From Pontibaca salina (GTDB taxonomy: Bacteria > Pseudomonadota > Alphaproteobacteria > Rhodobacterales > Rhodobacteraceae): a stretch of 64,000 nucleotides of DNA. Positions 54,477-63,671 of this stretch are shown piece after piece. Where the stretch lies: positions 248,001-312,000 of the forward strand of contig NZ_JAEIJD010000002.1 in assembly GCF_016307205.1 (NCBI RefSeq), read 5' to 3'. Both the position numbers and the translations under genes were made by a program. How positions within the stretch are numbered: position 1 is the first letter of the stretch; each line of letters begins with the position of its first letter. A model generated the notes under the pieces. The model was not told where the DNA came from and made no database searches. It was given only the letters and a program-made list of their open reading frames with translations.

Positions 54477-55982
54477 ATGCAGGAAATGATCCTTGTCGGT
54501 GGAGGCGGGGCGGAATATGGCGACAAGCAGGAATTGGCGCTGGAATACGCGAACCGCCACGGATTGATTGCCGGTGCGACCGGCACGGGCAAAACCGTGA
54601 CCCTGCAGATCCTGGCAGAAGGGTTCAGCAATGCTGGCGTTCCGGTGTTCCTATCGGACGTGAAGGGCGACCTTGCGGGATTGGCGCGATCCGGGAGCCC
54701 CGATTTCAAGCTGCACGAGGCGTTCCAAGAGCGCGCCGCCAAAATCAGGTTCGATGATTATCGCTACCACGCCTGTCCGGTCACGTTCTGGGACATGTTC
54801 GGTGAACAGGGGCACCCAGTGCGCACGACGCCTGCCGATATGGGGCCTTTGCTTTTATCGCGCCTGTTGGATCTTAGTGAAGCGCAGGAAGGCATCCTTA
54901 ATATTGCCTTCCGTCTGGCTGACGAAGAGGGGTTGGCGCTCTTGGATCTTAAGGATCTGCAGTCGCTTCTGCTCTGGATCGGGCAGAACCGCGCGGAGCT
55001 TTCGCTGCGCTATGGCAATGTCTCGACCGCCTCTATCGGCGCGATTCAGCGCCGTTTGCTGGTCATGGAAAATCAGGGCGGAGCGCTGTTGTTCGGCGAA
55101 CCAGCACTGGATCTGGCTGACCTGATGCGCCTCGATGCTGAGGGGCGCGGCATGGTCAACATTATGGCCGCAGACCGGCTGATGCAGGCGCCTAAGCTAT
55201 ATGCAACTTTCCTGCTCTGGCTGATGAGCGAACTGTTTGAAACCTTGCCCGAGGTCGGCGACCCGGACAAACCGAAACTGGTGTTCTTTTTTGATGAGGC
55301 ACATTTGCTATTTGACGGCGCGCCCAAGGTGCTGGTGGACAAGGTCGAGCAGGTGGCACGGCTGATCCGCTCCAAGGGTGTGGGCATTTACTTCATCACG
55401 CAGCATCCGGCCGACATCCCAGAAAGCATATTGGGCCAGCTCGGCAACCGGGTTCAGCACGCCTTGCGTGCCTTTACGGCGAAGGATCGCAAAAAACTGG
55501 CGCAAGCGGCGCAGACCTATCGCGACAATCCGCGGTTTTCCACCGAGGCGGCGATCCGCGAAGTTGGCGTTGGTGAAGCGGTGACCTCGATGCTAAAGGA
55601 CAAGGGGGTTCCGGGCATGGTTGAGCGCACGCTGATCCGCCCACCGTCAACGCAGCTGGGTCCGATCACGCCAGAGCAGCGCCGTGCGGTGATGCAGGCC
55701 AGTTCCATGGCCCGAAAATACGACACCTCCCTTGACCGGGATTCCGCGCATGAGATTCTGGCCGCACGTGCCATTGCTGCGGCAAAGGCAGCCGAACAAA
55801 GTGAGGGCGTTCCTGAAACGCGCGAGTACAAGGCTGGGCGCCGCTATGAGGGCAAGCGCGCGACAACAGATCGCGAAAGCTTCGGCTCGGCCATGGCCGG
55901 AATGGTGATGAAAGAATTGACTGGCACCAGCGGGCGGCGAATGGTGCGCGGCATCCTTGGCAGTCTGTTCAAGGGCCGCTGA
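54477..55982 (+). CDS. HerA-like ATPase (DUF853)
   Basis: A 501-residue P-loop ATPase of the FtsK/HerA superfamily, DUF853 branch. Walker A GATGTGKTVTLQILA is near residue 32, Walker B FFFDEAHLLF near residue 277, and an arginine-containing helicase region (GVGIYFITQHPADIPE) follows. HerA proteins pump DNA and often work with the NurA nuclease, which is not next to it here. The DUF853 branch has no established role. The C-terminus ends in a short region rich in glycine and basic residues. Confidence 0.9.
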   Translation: MQEMILVGGGGAEYGDKQELALEYANRHGLIAGATGTGKTVTLQILAEGFSNAGVPVFLSDVKGDLAGLARSGSPDFKLHEAFQERAAKIRFDDYRYHACPVTFWDMFGEQGHPVRTTPADMGPLLLSRLLDLSEAQEGILNIAFRLADEEGLALLDLKDLQSLLLWIGQNRAELSLRYGNVSTASIGAIQRRLLVMENQGGALLFGEPALDLADLMRLDAEGRGMVNIMAADRLMQAPKLYATFLLWLMSELFETLPEVGDPDKPKLVFFFDEAHLLFDGAPKVLVDKVEQVARLIRSKGVGIYFITQHPADIPESILGQLGNRVQHALRAFTAKDRKKLAQAAQTYRDNPRFSTEAAIREVGVGEAVTSMLKDKGVPGMVERTLIRPPSTQLGPITPEQRRAVMQASSMARKYDTSLDRDSAHEILAARAIAAAKAAEQSEGVPETREYKAGRRYEGKRATTDRESFGSAMAGMVMKELTGTSGRRMVRGILGSLFKGR

Positions 55983-56032
55983 TTGCTGGGTGGTGCGGGT
56001 TCACGACACAAACGGACATGGGACCGAGGATA

Positions 56033-57163
56033 ATGACACCGGAAGTCGCGATGCTGATATATGATGGTCTCGCGCTGATTGTCCTTGTGGTAACGTTGTT
56101 GCCGGAACTTGATGTGACCTGGTGGTGGGTGCGGGCGATGGACGTGCCACGGGTGCAGATTGCACTAGTCGCGTTCGGACTGCTGGCCATTTCCCCCCTT
56201 TTCCCGGACTGGCCCTTGCTTGGAATGATTGCTGCCGGCGCTGCGTTGCTCTGGCAGGCATGGAAGGTACATCCCTATACACCCCTTAAGGCGAAAGAGG
56301 TGCAACTGGCGCAAACCGGCGAAGACGAGGTCAAATTTCTGGCCTGGAACGTGTTGATGGAGAACTCCGACTATCAGCAGGCGCGGGATTTGATCGACAG
56401 GGAATCGCCAGATGCGATCCTGCTGATGGAAACTGATCAAAGCTGGCTCGAAGCGCTCGAGCCGGTGCTAGACCAATACGAAACGGTCGTGCGGCACCCC
56501 AAAGACAACTATTATGGCCTGATTTTTGCCACGCGTCTGCCTGTGCGCGAGGCCCGTGTGGTTTATCTGACCGAAGATGACACGCCGACATTATTTGCAC
56601 ATTTGGAAACGTTGGAGGGCACCGAGTTCCGCTTCGTCGGGCTGCACCCTAGACCGCCGCTACCCGGCACCAATTCTGATTTTCGCGACCGACAGATGCT
56701 TTACGCAGCACGGTTTGCACGTAAATCCACGCTGCCGATTGTCGCTATGGGCGATTACAATGCAGCCGCTTGGTCGCGGGCCTCACGTCATTTCAAACAA
56801 GTCGGCGAGTTTCTCGACCCGCGGGTCGGGCGGGGGCTCAAGGCCAGTTTTGACGCGCGTTCGCGGCTGCTGCGCTGTCCGATCGACCAGCTTTATATCA
56901 CGCCGGATATTGCCGTGACCGGATTCCATCGTGGACCACATATCGGCTCGGACCATTTTCCGATGTTTGCAACCATACGGCTGGATGCCCGGCTGGCTGC
57001 CCGGCTGAATCGGGCACCGCCGCAGATGGACCATACGACCCGCGCCGCACTGGCGGCCGCGCTTGCGGACTACCATGAATGGCTGGCTGAGCGGCACGCT
57101 GAAACTGGCGTGGATGAGATGTTCCGCCCACCACCTCTGACCCGAGATAACGACGCGGGCTGA
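56033..57163 (+). CDS. Membrane-anchored endonuclease/exonuclease/phosphatase family protein
   Basis: A 376-residue protein. Three hydrophobic helices lie at about residues 4-26, 40-60 and 62-78, followed by an EEP domain with its metal and catalytic residues in FLAWNVLMEN, LMETDQSW, GLHPRPP, MGDYNAAAW and GSDHFPMFA. The substrate could be DNA, phospholipid or a phosphoester; an outward-facing catalytic domain is likely. ATG 56033 has GAGG upstream and is preferred to ATG 56018. It is convergent with livM. Confidence 0.85.
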   Translation: MTPEVAMLIYDGLALIVLVVTLLPELDVTWWWVRAMDVPRVQIALVAFGLLAISPLFPDWPLLGMIAAGAALLWQAWKVHPYTPLKAKEVQLAQTGEDEVKFLAWNVLMENSDYQQARDLIDRESPDAILLMETDQSWLEALEPVLDQYETVVRHPKDNYYGLIFATRLPVREARVVYLTEDDTPTLFAHLETLEGTEFRFVGLHPRPPLPGTNSDFRDRQMLYAARFARKSTLPIVAMGDYNAAAWSRASRHFKQVGEFLDPRVGRGLKASFDARSRLLRCPIDQLYITPDIAVTGFHRGPHIGSDHFPMFATIRLDARLAARLNRAPPQMDHTTRAALAAALADYHEWLAERHAETGVDEMFRPPPLTRDNDAG

Positions 57164-57165
57164 GT

Positions 57166-58470
57166 CTATTTTTCGGGGATCAAGCCGCGCGGACTGAAAC
57201 GCAGCACCACCAGCATGACGATGCCCATGGTCAGCAGACGCATATGCGCCGTGGCTTCTAACAGATGGGATTTAAGAGCGCTGCCATCGGTCATCCCGGC
57301 GGTGATGCCTTTCATCAGCAGCGCGCCCATCGGCTCGACCTGCACCCAGAGGAACCAGACCAGCATGCCCCCCAGTACCGCACCGAAATTATTGCCCGAG
57401 CCACCGACAATCACCATCACCCAGATCAGGAAAGTATAGCGCAACGGCTGATAGGTGGTCGGCACAAGTTGCCCGTCCAGAGTCGTCATAATCGCGCCGG
57501 CGATGCCGCAGACGACCGAGCCGAGGATGAAGATCTGTAAATGTCGCCCGGTTACATCTTTGCCCATTGCCTCGGCGGCGGTTTCGTTGTCTCGGATTGC
57601 GCGCATCATCCTGCCCCAGGGGCTTTTCAGCGCCATCTGCGCCAGCCACAGCAAAACCAGCAGCACGACCAGCAGCAGGATCGAATAGTTCGCCTTGACG
57701 AACAGCGTCGAGCCCGTGACCGGGTCCAGCCCAAGGGCGGCAGCGCGCTCGACGAAGACCGGATCACGTTGCAGCATAATCTCGTAGGGGACGGGCCGGG
57801 GCAGGCCGATCACGTTCTTGACGCCGCGCGACAGCCAGTCTTCGTTTTTCATCACGGCGATGATGATCTCTGCGATGCCCAAGGTCGCGATTGCCAGATA
57901 GTCACTGCGCAATCCCAGTGCGGTCTTGCCGATTATCCAGGCCGCCCCCGCAGCCAGCAATCCACCCACGGGCCAGGCCAGCAGGATTGGCAGGCCCAGA
58001 CCGCCCAGATAACCGGTTCCGGCGGGGTTGATCCGTTCGATCGCGGCCACCGCTGGATCAAATACCGCGCGATAGGCAAAGAACCCGGCGATCAGCACCG
58101 CGATCAACACCACTGCACGCAACCAGCCGGGCTGCATTCGCCTAAACAGGAAAATCGTTAACACGATGGTACCCGCCCCAAGCGCGACCGCAGCCAGGAT
58201 GCCCAAGCCTCCGGCACGCCACGCCGCATGGACTGGTGGCATCGACACCAGCACCGTTGCCAGCCCACCGAGGGCGACGAAACCCATGACACCCACGTTG
58301 AACAGTCCGGCAAACCCCCATTGCAGGTTCACTCCGATCGCCATCATCGCGGAAACCAGTCCCATATTCAGGATCAGCAGCGCCGAGTTCCAGCTTTGTA
58401 GCACACCGGTCAGCAGGATCAGCACGCCGACAAGCGCAAATAGAGCGATATTTCGCATTGTCCCAGTCAT
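57166..58470 (-). CDS. livM: Branched-chain amino acid ABC permease LivM
   Basis: A 434-residue inner-membrane permease, last gene of the livJGFHM-type operon. About ten hydrophobic helices and the EAA-like ATPase-docking loop (MRAIRDNETAAEAMGKDVTGRH) are visible. It is on the long side for the family because of extra segments before the core. ATG overlaps the livH stop as ATGA. The importer belongs to the HAAT family; amide or urea importers look similar, so the substrate is not certain. Confidence 0.9.
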   Translation of the reverse strand: MTGTMRNIALFALVGVLILLTGVLQSWNSALLILNMGLVSAMMAIGVNLQWGFAGLFNVGVMGFVALGGLATVLVSMPPVHAAWRAGGLGILAAVALGAGTIVLTIFLFRRMQPGWLRAVVLIAVLIAGFFAYRAVFDPAVAAIERINPAGTGYLGGLGLPILLAWPVGGLLAAGAAWIIGKTALGLRSDYLAIATLGIAEIIIAVMKNEDWLSRGVKNVIGLPRPVPYEIMLQRDPVFVERAAALGLDPVTGSTLFVKANYSILLLVVLLVLLWLAQMALKSPWGRMMRAIRDNETAAEAMGKDVTGRHLQIFILGSVVCGIAGAIMTTLDGQLVPTTYQPLRYTFLIWVMVIVGGSGNNFGAVLGGMLVWFLWVQVEPMGALLMKGITAGMTDGSALKSHLLEATAHMRLLTMGIVMLVVLRFSPRGLIPEK

Positions 58471-59477
58471 ACCGATTTCCCCTTGAACAGCCCCGTGGGT
58501 TTGACCAGCAGCACGATCAACAGGATCACGAAGGACACGGCGAATTTGTAATCCGTGCTCATCAACTGCACCAGACCGTCAGGCTGCCATGCTTCGGGCA
58601 GCAAATATGTCAGCACCTTTTTCCAAGCATAGGTGATGGTGACTTCGGAAAATGCGATGATGAAGCCGCCGGCAATGGCCCCAACTGGGCTGCCCAAGCC
58701 GCCGACGATGGCGCTGGCGAAGATCGGCAGCAGAAGCTGGAAATAGACGAACGGTTTGAAGGACTTATCAAGCCCGTATAGCACCCCCGCCACTGTTGCC
58801 AGCGCGGCCACGATTAGCCAGGTGATCATCACCACCCGTTCCGGATTGATCCCCGAGAGCAGCGCCAGATCCTCGTTATCGGAATAGGCGCGCATGGATT
58901 TCCCGGTGCGCGTACGGTTGAGGAACCAGAACAGCAGGGCAACCACGATAACGGCGGTGATTACTGTAATCCCTTGCGTTGATTTCAGCGCCAGTCCCTC
59001 TCTCAGGCCCGTCATTTCTCTGAATTCACGGGCGGTGATGATAAAGCGATCACCATCCGCGAAATTTTGATCGTCCGGCCCGATGATGACCCGAACAAGA
59101 CCGTTCATGATGAACATGACACCCATCGATACGATGACCAAAATGACCGGTTTGGCCTTTTGTTCGCGGTAGAACCGATAGATTCCACGGTCGGTTAGCA
59201 GCACAATCGCCATGCAGCCTAAAATACCCAGTGGCAGCGCCAGCAGGGCGGTTGGCAAGGGGCCAAAAGAAATGCCCAGCGACTGGAACCACCATGTAAA
59301 CAGGATCGTCGCCATAGTGCCGAACGCCATCGTGTCGCCATGTGCGAAATTCGAGAACCGCAGAATGCCGTAAATCAGCGTCACCCCTAGCGCGCCCAGT
59401 GCCAGTTGACTGCCATAAGCGATGGCCGGAACCAGAACAAAATTGGAAAGCGCGACGATGGCATTTAGAAGGTCCAT
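58467..59477 (-). CDS. livH: Branched-chain amino acid ABC permease LivH
   Basis: A 336-residue permease with about eight helices. LGALGVTLIYGILRFSNFAHGD near the N-terminus is the usual LivH signature, and MRAYSDNEDLALLSGINPERV is the coupling loop. It begins three bases after the livF stop and overlaps livM by four bases, so it is part of one transcript. Confidence 0.92.
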   Translation of the reverse strand: MDLLNAIVALSNFVLVPAIAYGSQLALGALGVTLIYGILRFSNFAHGDTMAFGTMATILFTWWFQSLGISFGPLPTALLALPLGILGCMAIVLLTDRGIYRFYREQKAKPVILVIVSMGVMFIMNGLVRVIIGPDDQNFADGDRFIITAREFREMTGLREGLALKSTQGITVITAVIVVALLFWFLNRTRTGKSMRAYSDNEDLALLSGINPERVVMITWLIVAALATVAGVLYGLDKSFKPFVYFQLLLPIFASAIVGGLGSPVGAIAGGFIIAFSEVTITYAWKKVLTYLLPEAWQPDGLVQLMSTDYKFAVSFVILLIVLLVKPTGLFKGKSV

Positions 59478-59480
59478 GGC

Positions 59481-60308
59481 TCAGCCTCCCAAAAAGGATT
59501 TGCGTACTTCGGGATCGGCGAGAAGATCCTTGCCCGTGCCGGAATAGGCATTCATGCCCTGCACCAGAACATAGCCCTTATCCGCAATTTCAAGCGCCTG
59601 GCGGGCGTTCTGTTCTACCATCAAGATCGGGATGCCGGTGCGGGCGACCTCGATGATGCGGTCGAATAATTCATCCATCACGATGGGGCTGACCCCGGCA
59701 GTGGGTTCGTCCAGCATCAGCACCTTGGGCTTGGTCATCAAGGCGCGACCGACGGCGACCTGCTGGCGTTGTCCACCCGAAAGCTCACCGGCTGCCTGCC
59801 GACGTTTTTCGCGCAATATCGGAAACAGGTCGAGAATCTGCTCCATTGTCTCGCTGAAATCGTCGCGGCGGATGAAGGCACCCATTTCAAGGTTTTCTTC
59901 GACCGTCAGCGAGGTGAAGATATTGCTGGTTTGCGGCACGAAACCCATTCCCTTGACCACGCGGGCCTGCGGAGACAGCGCCGTGATGTCTTCGCCGTCG
60001 AGCCGCACTGAGCCCTCGCGCAGGTCCAGCATGCCGAACACGGCTTTCATCGCGGTGGATTTTCCGGCACCGTTCGGGCCGACGATCACCGCGATCTCGC
60101 CCTTGTCGACAGCGATGGTGCAGGCCTCCAGAATGTTGGGCCCCTTGCCGTAACCGCCGGTCATGTTCTCGCCGATCAAAAACGGCCCACCAGGGGCGGG
60201 GACCGCTTTGCCCTTGCGCATTGCGCCTTCGGCGCTGCCGGGGCCACCGGCCTTAGTGATGCTCCGGTCCTTGTTGCCACGGTCGTCCTGATAGGCATTG
60301 CCGCTCAT
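59481..60308 (-). CDS. livF: ABC transporter ATP-binding protein LivF
   Basis: A 275-residue ATPase with Walker A GPNGAGKSTAMKA, signature LSGGQRQQVAVGRA and Walker B VLMLDEPTAGVSP. It carries an unusual N-terminal extension of about 40 hydrophilic residues before the ATPase fold begins. ATG 60308 overlaps the livG stop as ATGA; the longer frame to 60434 would lie inside livG. It pairs with LivG to energise the importer. Confidence 0.92.
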   Translation of the reverse strand: MSGNAYQDDRGNKDRSITKAGGPGSAEGAMRKGKAVPAPGGPFLIGENMTGGYGKGPNILEACTIAVDKGEIAVIVGPNGAGKSTAMKAVFGMLDLREGSVRLDGEDITALSPQARVVKGMGFVPQTSNIFTSLTVEENLEMGAFIRRDDFSETMEQILDLFPILREKRRQAAGELSGGQRQQVAVGRALMTKPKVLMLDEPTAGVSPIVMDELFDRIIEVARTGIPILMVEQNARQALEIADKGYVLVQGMNAYSGTGKDLLADPEVRKSFLGG

Positions 60309-61081
60309 GTATTCACCTTGTTCTTCAAGCCGGTACCCAGGTAGGCCTCGATCACTTGTTCGTTGGCCTTGATTTCGGCCAGCGTTCCTTCGGCCAGTAC
60401 CCGCCCTTCGGCCATGCAGATCACCGGGTCGCACAGGCGGCCAATGAAATCCATATCGTGTTCAATCACGACAAAGGTGTATTGGCGTTCTTTGTTGAGC
60501 CGGATGATGGCGTCGGCGATGGTGTTCAGCAGCGTACGGTTCACCCCTGCACCGACCTCGTCCAGAAAAACGATACGCGCGTCGACCATCATGGTGCGGC
60601 CCAGTTCCAGCAGCTTTTTCTGACCGCCGGAAACCTGACCGGCGCGATGGTCGGCCAAATGTTCGATGGTCAAGAATTCCAGAACCTCGTCGGCCTTGGC
60701 CCGCAAAGCGCGTTCCTCGTTAGCGATACGACGGCGGCCGAACCACGTGTTCCACAGCCTTTCACCCGATTGATTGCCGGGCACCATCATCAGGTTCTCA
60801 CGGCAGGTCATCGACGAGAATTCATGTGCGATCTGGAAGGTGCGCAGCAATCCCTTGTGGAACAATTCGTGCGGCGGCAGGCCGGTGATGTCCTTTCCGG
60901 CCATGGTGACGCGCCCAGCGGTTGGTTCAAGAACGCCAGCGATCACATTGAAAAGCGTCGTCTTTCCGGCGCCATTTGGTCCGATCAACCCAGTGATCGA
61001 CCCCTCAGCAATTTCAAGGTTTGCGCCATCAACGGCATGAAAGCCGCCAAAATGCTTGTGCAGGTCTTTGACCTTTATCAA
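60305..61081 (-). CDS. livG: ABC transporter ATP-binding protein LivG
   Basis: A 258-residue ATPase with Walker A GPNGAGKTTLFNV, signature VSGGQKKLLELGRT, Walker B IVFLDEVGAG and the LivG-type C-terminal tail. It follows livJ after 93 bases that contain a strong hairpin, and is coupled to livF. The second residue of the Walker B glutamate context (DEVGAG) differs slightly from the common DEPxAG. Confidence 0.92.
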   Translation of the reverse strand: MIKVKDLHKHFGGFHAVDGANLEIAEGSITGLIGPNGAGKTTLFNVIAGVLEPTAGRVTMAGKDITGLPPHELFHKGLLRTFQIAHEFSSMTCRENLMMVPGNQSGERLWNTWFGRRRIANEERALRAKADEVLEFLTIEHLADHRAGQVSGGQKKLLELGRTMMVDARIVFLDEVGAGVNRTLLNTIADAIIRLNKERQYTFVVIEHDMDFIGRLCDPVICMAEGRVLAEGTLAEIKANEQVIEAYLGTGLKNKVNT

Positions 61082-61124
61082 CGGATTCTCCCCGGTGTCA
61101 TCTGCAGGCGGCAGGTGCAGTATC

Positions 61125-61152
61125 GGTGCAGCCCAGTTTCCCGGACTGCACC
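61125..61152 (-). other. Hairpin between livJ and livG
   Basis: A 10-bp stem with one G-T pair (minus strand GGTGCAGTCC with GGGCTGCACC) and an 8-base loop, starting 23 bases after the livJ stop. No T-run follows. Such hairpins after binding-protein genes often protect the upstream message and lower expression of the genes beyond. Confidence 0.65.
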
Positions 61153-61174
61153 GTGTGCAGGTGTACAGGCCGGT

Positions 61175-62362
61175 TCAGCGCACGCCGATGGTCACCAGCT
61201 TGCCGTCTTTCATTTCCATCTCGATGTAGTTTCCGGCGCTTTCGCCGGGATCGATGAATTCGACAGCCGAGGCCCCCTGATAATCTACTTCCCCGCCATC
61301 GGAGAGGATCTCCAGCGCTTTGCCCAGTTCCCCCGGCAAGATCTTTTCGCCCGGAGCGTTGGCGATATCCATGATTTTGCCTTTGTAATCGTCGGCTTTG
61401 GTCGAGCCTGCCGAATGCATCGCCAGCAACATGAGCGCCATCGCATCATAGCTTTCGGGCGCGAAAATCTCGTTCCCGTCAAAGCCGGCCTCTTCGGCAA
61501 GTTTGACAAACATGCCCAGTCCGTCGCTTTCGTTGCCGGGCTTCTGGCCAAACGATCCTTCGATTTCGTCGCCGAAATCGGATTCCAGAACTTCCGAAAT
61601 CATGCCATCGGGGAAGACAAATGTCTCGAAGGCCCCGGAATCCAGCGCCGCTCGCACGATGCCCTTGCCGCCCTGATCGACGTAGCCGACCACAACCAGA
61701 GCGTCGCCACCGGCCGAGGAGAGCGACCCGATCTCGGCGGAATAATCGGCCTTGCCGTCCTCATGGGCGGTGTTGATCGTAACGGTGCCGCCTTTTTCTG
61801 CGTAGGCCTCGGCAAAGCTGTCGGCCAGACCTTTGCCGTAGTCGTTATTGGTATAGGTGATGGCCACGGTTTCAATGCCACGGTCCAAAATATTTTCGGC
61901 CATGATGACACCCTGACGCGCGTCCGAGGGCGCGGTCCGGAAAAAATAGCCATTGTCCTCGACGGTGGACAGCGCCGGCGAGGTCGCGGAGGGAGAGATC
62001 ATCACGACGCCATTAGGGATCGCCACGTTTTGCAGCACGGCTCCGGTCGCACCCGAGCACATTGCGCCCATGATGCCGGCCACTCGATCCGACGTTACCA
62101 GACGTTCGGCGGCAGCGGTCGCAGCGCTGGCGTCGATACAGGTGGTGTCGGCGCGGATCGTCGTGACAGTGCTGCCATCCATGAACTTGCCGCTGTCGCT
62201 GATTTCCTTGGCGGCCAGTTCGGCACCGTTGGCCATCGGCGGACTCAGCGATTCCAGCGGGCCGGTAAAGCCAAGAGCAACGCCCATCTTGACCTCTTCG
62301 GCCGATGCAAAGCCTGCGGCCAATGCCATCGCGGCGGTGGTCGCAAGAAACAGCTTTCTCAT
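61175..62362 (-). CDS. livJ: Branched-chain amino acid-type substrate-binding protein
   Basis: A 395-residue periplasmic binding protein with a cleavable signal (about 1-21, ending AGFASA). The mature part follows the two-lobe type I fold of LivJ-like proteins (KMGVALGFTGPLESLSPPM, GAMCSGATGAVLQ, AVTYTNNDYGKGLADSF). It is the first gene of the operon and feeds livHMGF. Family members bind leucine-type amino acids, amides, urea or aromatic compounds; the ligand here is not determined. A long hairpin lies directly before its start codon. Confidence 0.9.
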   Translation of the reverse strand: MRKLFLATTAAMALAAGFASAEEVKMGVALGFTGPLESLSPPMANGAELAAKEISDSGKFMDGSTVTTIRADTTCIDASAATAAAERLVTSDRVAGIMGAMCSGATGAVLQNVAIPNGVVMISPSATSPALSTVEDNGYFFRTAPSDARQGVIMAENILDRGIETVAITYTNNDYGKGLADSFAEAYAEKGGTVTINTAHEDGKADYSAEIGSLSSAGGDALVVVGYVDQGGKGIVRAALDSGAFETFVFPDGMISEVLESDFGDEIEGSFGQKPGNESDGLGMFVKLAEEAGFDGNEIFAPESYDAMALMLLAMHSAGSTKADDYKGKIMDIANAPGEKILPGELGKALEILSDGGEVDYQGASAVEFIDPGESAGNYIEMEMKDGKLVTIGVR

Positions 62363-62373
62363 AATCTATCTCC

Positions 62374-62409
62374 CCTTAGTTATAATTTTTATCCAAAATT
62401 AGACTAAGG
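62374..62409 (-). promoter_or_regulatory. Nested hairpin in the livJ leader
   Basis: CCTTAGT and ACTAAGG enclose AATTTT-TATCC-AAAATT, giving an almost continuous 15-bp stem. Its end nearest the gene overlaps the Shine-Dalgarno AGGGGAGA (62376-62369), so it may partly hide the ribosome site. AT content is far above the surroundings, and a promoter is probably in or just beyond it. Confidence 0.6.
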
Positions 62410-62528
62410 TGCCAATTTTCAAAAGAAAAGAAAATTTCAACACGGCCGGTTTCTTACCGTTGGCCTGTGGCAAACTTGAATCTGCTTAATCTGCGGCTAT
62501 CGTTACGATCACTAAGATTGGAGGCGAA

Positions 62529-63626
62529 ATGCGGCGCCGACTGACGCTTTTGCTTGCGCTGATCCTGCCTGCAATGGGGTTGGCGGCAAGCTTTGATACC
62601 AGCACTGGCAAGATCACGATCACCACGGTGGCGGACGGATTCGATGTGCCTTGGGCGTTTGATTTTCTGCCCGGTGGCGCTGTGCTGGTGACCGAGCGCG
62701 GTGGAGCCTTGTGGCATGTGGCTGTTGAAGGATCGCGCCAGCGCCTTACTGGCACGCCGGATGTGGCGCTGGTTGGGCAGGGCGGGCTACTTGATATAAC
62801 CGTTGCGCGGGATTTTGCGACCAGCCGCGAGATTTTTCTGACCTATGCGCGCCGTACGGATCAGGGAGCGGGCACAGCGTTGGCGATTGCACGACTGTCG
62901 CAGGATGGCACAAGGCTAATTGATCTGCGCCGGCTGTTTCAGGCTGAGCATATCGGGCAGGGCGGACGGCATTTCGGATCGCGGGTGGTCGAGGCTGCTG
63001 ACGGGCGGCTGTTTGTCAGCTTGGGCGAACGGGGCAACCGTCCGGCGGCGCAGGATCTGGGCAACCATAATGGCACCATTGTGCGCATCAATCGCGACGG
63101 TACGGTGCCTGGCGACAATCCCTTTGTCAGGCAGGATGGCCTGCGCCCCGAAATCTGGTCCTATGGGCACCGCAACCCGCAAGGTGCGGCGCTGGACGCC
63201 AGCGGGCAGCTTTGGGCTGTCGAACATGGCGCGCGCGGTGGGGATGAGATCAACCGCATCGAGAAGGGCGCAAACTTTGGCTGGCCGGTAATTTCCTATG
63301 GACGGCACTATTCCGGCGCGAAAATCGGCGAGGGCAGCGCGAAACAGGGGATGGAACAACCCGCCTTCTATTGGGATCCTTCAATCGCGCCGTCGGGTAT
63401 GACGATTTATTCTGGACATCTCTGGCCCGAATGGGCGGGGCAGTTTCTGGTGGGATCGCTGAAATTCGACATGATCAGCCGTCTAGGCGGGGAGCCCCTG
63501 CAGGAGATCGAGCGGATCGCAAGCGACCACACGATTCGCGTGCGTGACGTCGCCGAGGGTCCGGATGGCGCCATTTGGTTCCTGTCCGAAGGGCGCGGCG
63601 CGTTATACCGAATGACGCCAGAGTGA
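62529..63626 (+). CDS. PQQ-dependent sugar dehydrogenase-like protein
   Basis: A 365-residue exported beta-propeller protein of the soluble glucose/aldose sugar dehydrogenase family. A signal peptide covers about 1-20. Family motifs: VPWAFDFLPGGAVLVTERGG, GQGGRHFGSRVV, YGHRNPQGAALD and WDPSIAPSGMTIYSG, the last near the cofactor pocket. It would oxidise a sugar in the periplasm with the PQQ cofactor; PQQ synthesis genes are not in the window. It is divergent from livJ. Confidence 0.9.
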   Translation: MRRRLTLLLALILPAMGLAASFDTSTGKITITTVADGFDVPWAFDFLPGGAVLVTERGGALWHVAVEGSRQRLTGTPDVALVGQGGLLDITVARDFATSREIFLTYARRTDQGAGTALAIARLSQDGTRLIDLRRLFQAEHIGQGGRHFGSRVVEAADGRLFVSLGERGNRPAAQDLGNHNGTIVRINRDGTVPGDNPFVRQDGLRPEIWSYGHRNPQGAALDASGQLWAVEHGARGGDEINRIEKGANFGWPVISYGRHYSGAKIGEGSAKQGMEQPAFYWDPSIAPSGMTIYSGHLWPEWAGQFLVGSLKFDMISRLGGEPLQEIERIASDHTIRVRDVAEGPDGAIWFLSEGRGALYRMTPE

Positions 63627-63671
63627 GCACGGCTGGGTATGGTTGGGCCAACCCGTCACGGTACTGGGGGA

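Noticed and set aside
60356-62407. 683-codon open frame on the plus strand opposite livG and livJ
   Set aside because: It lies wholly antisense to two clear ABC transporter genes and across their intergenic hairpin; composition is His/Gln/Gly-rich as in typical GC-rich shadow frames.
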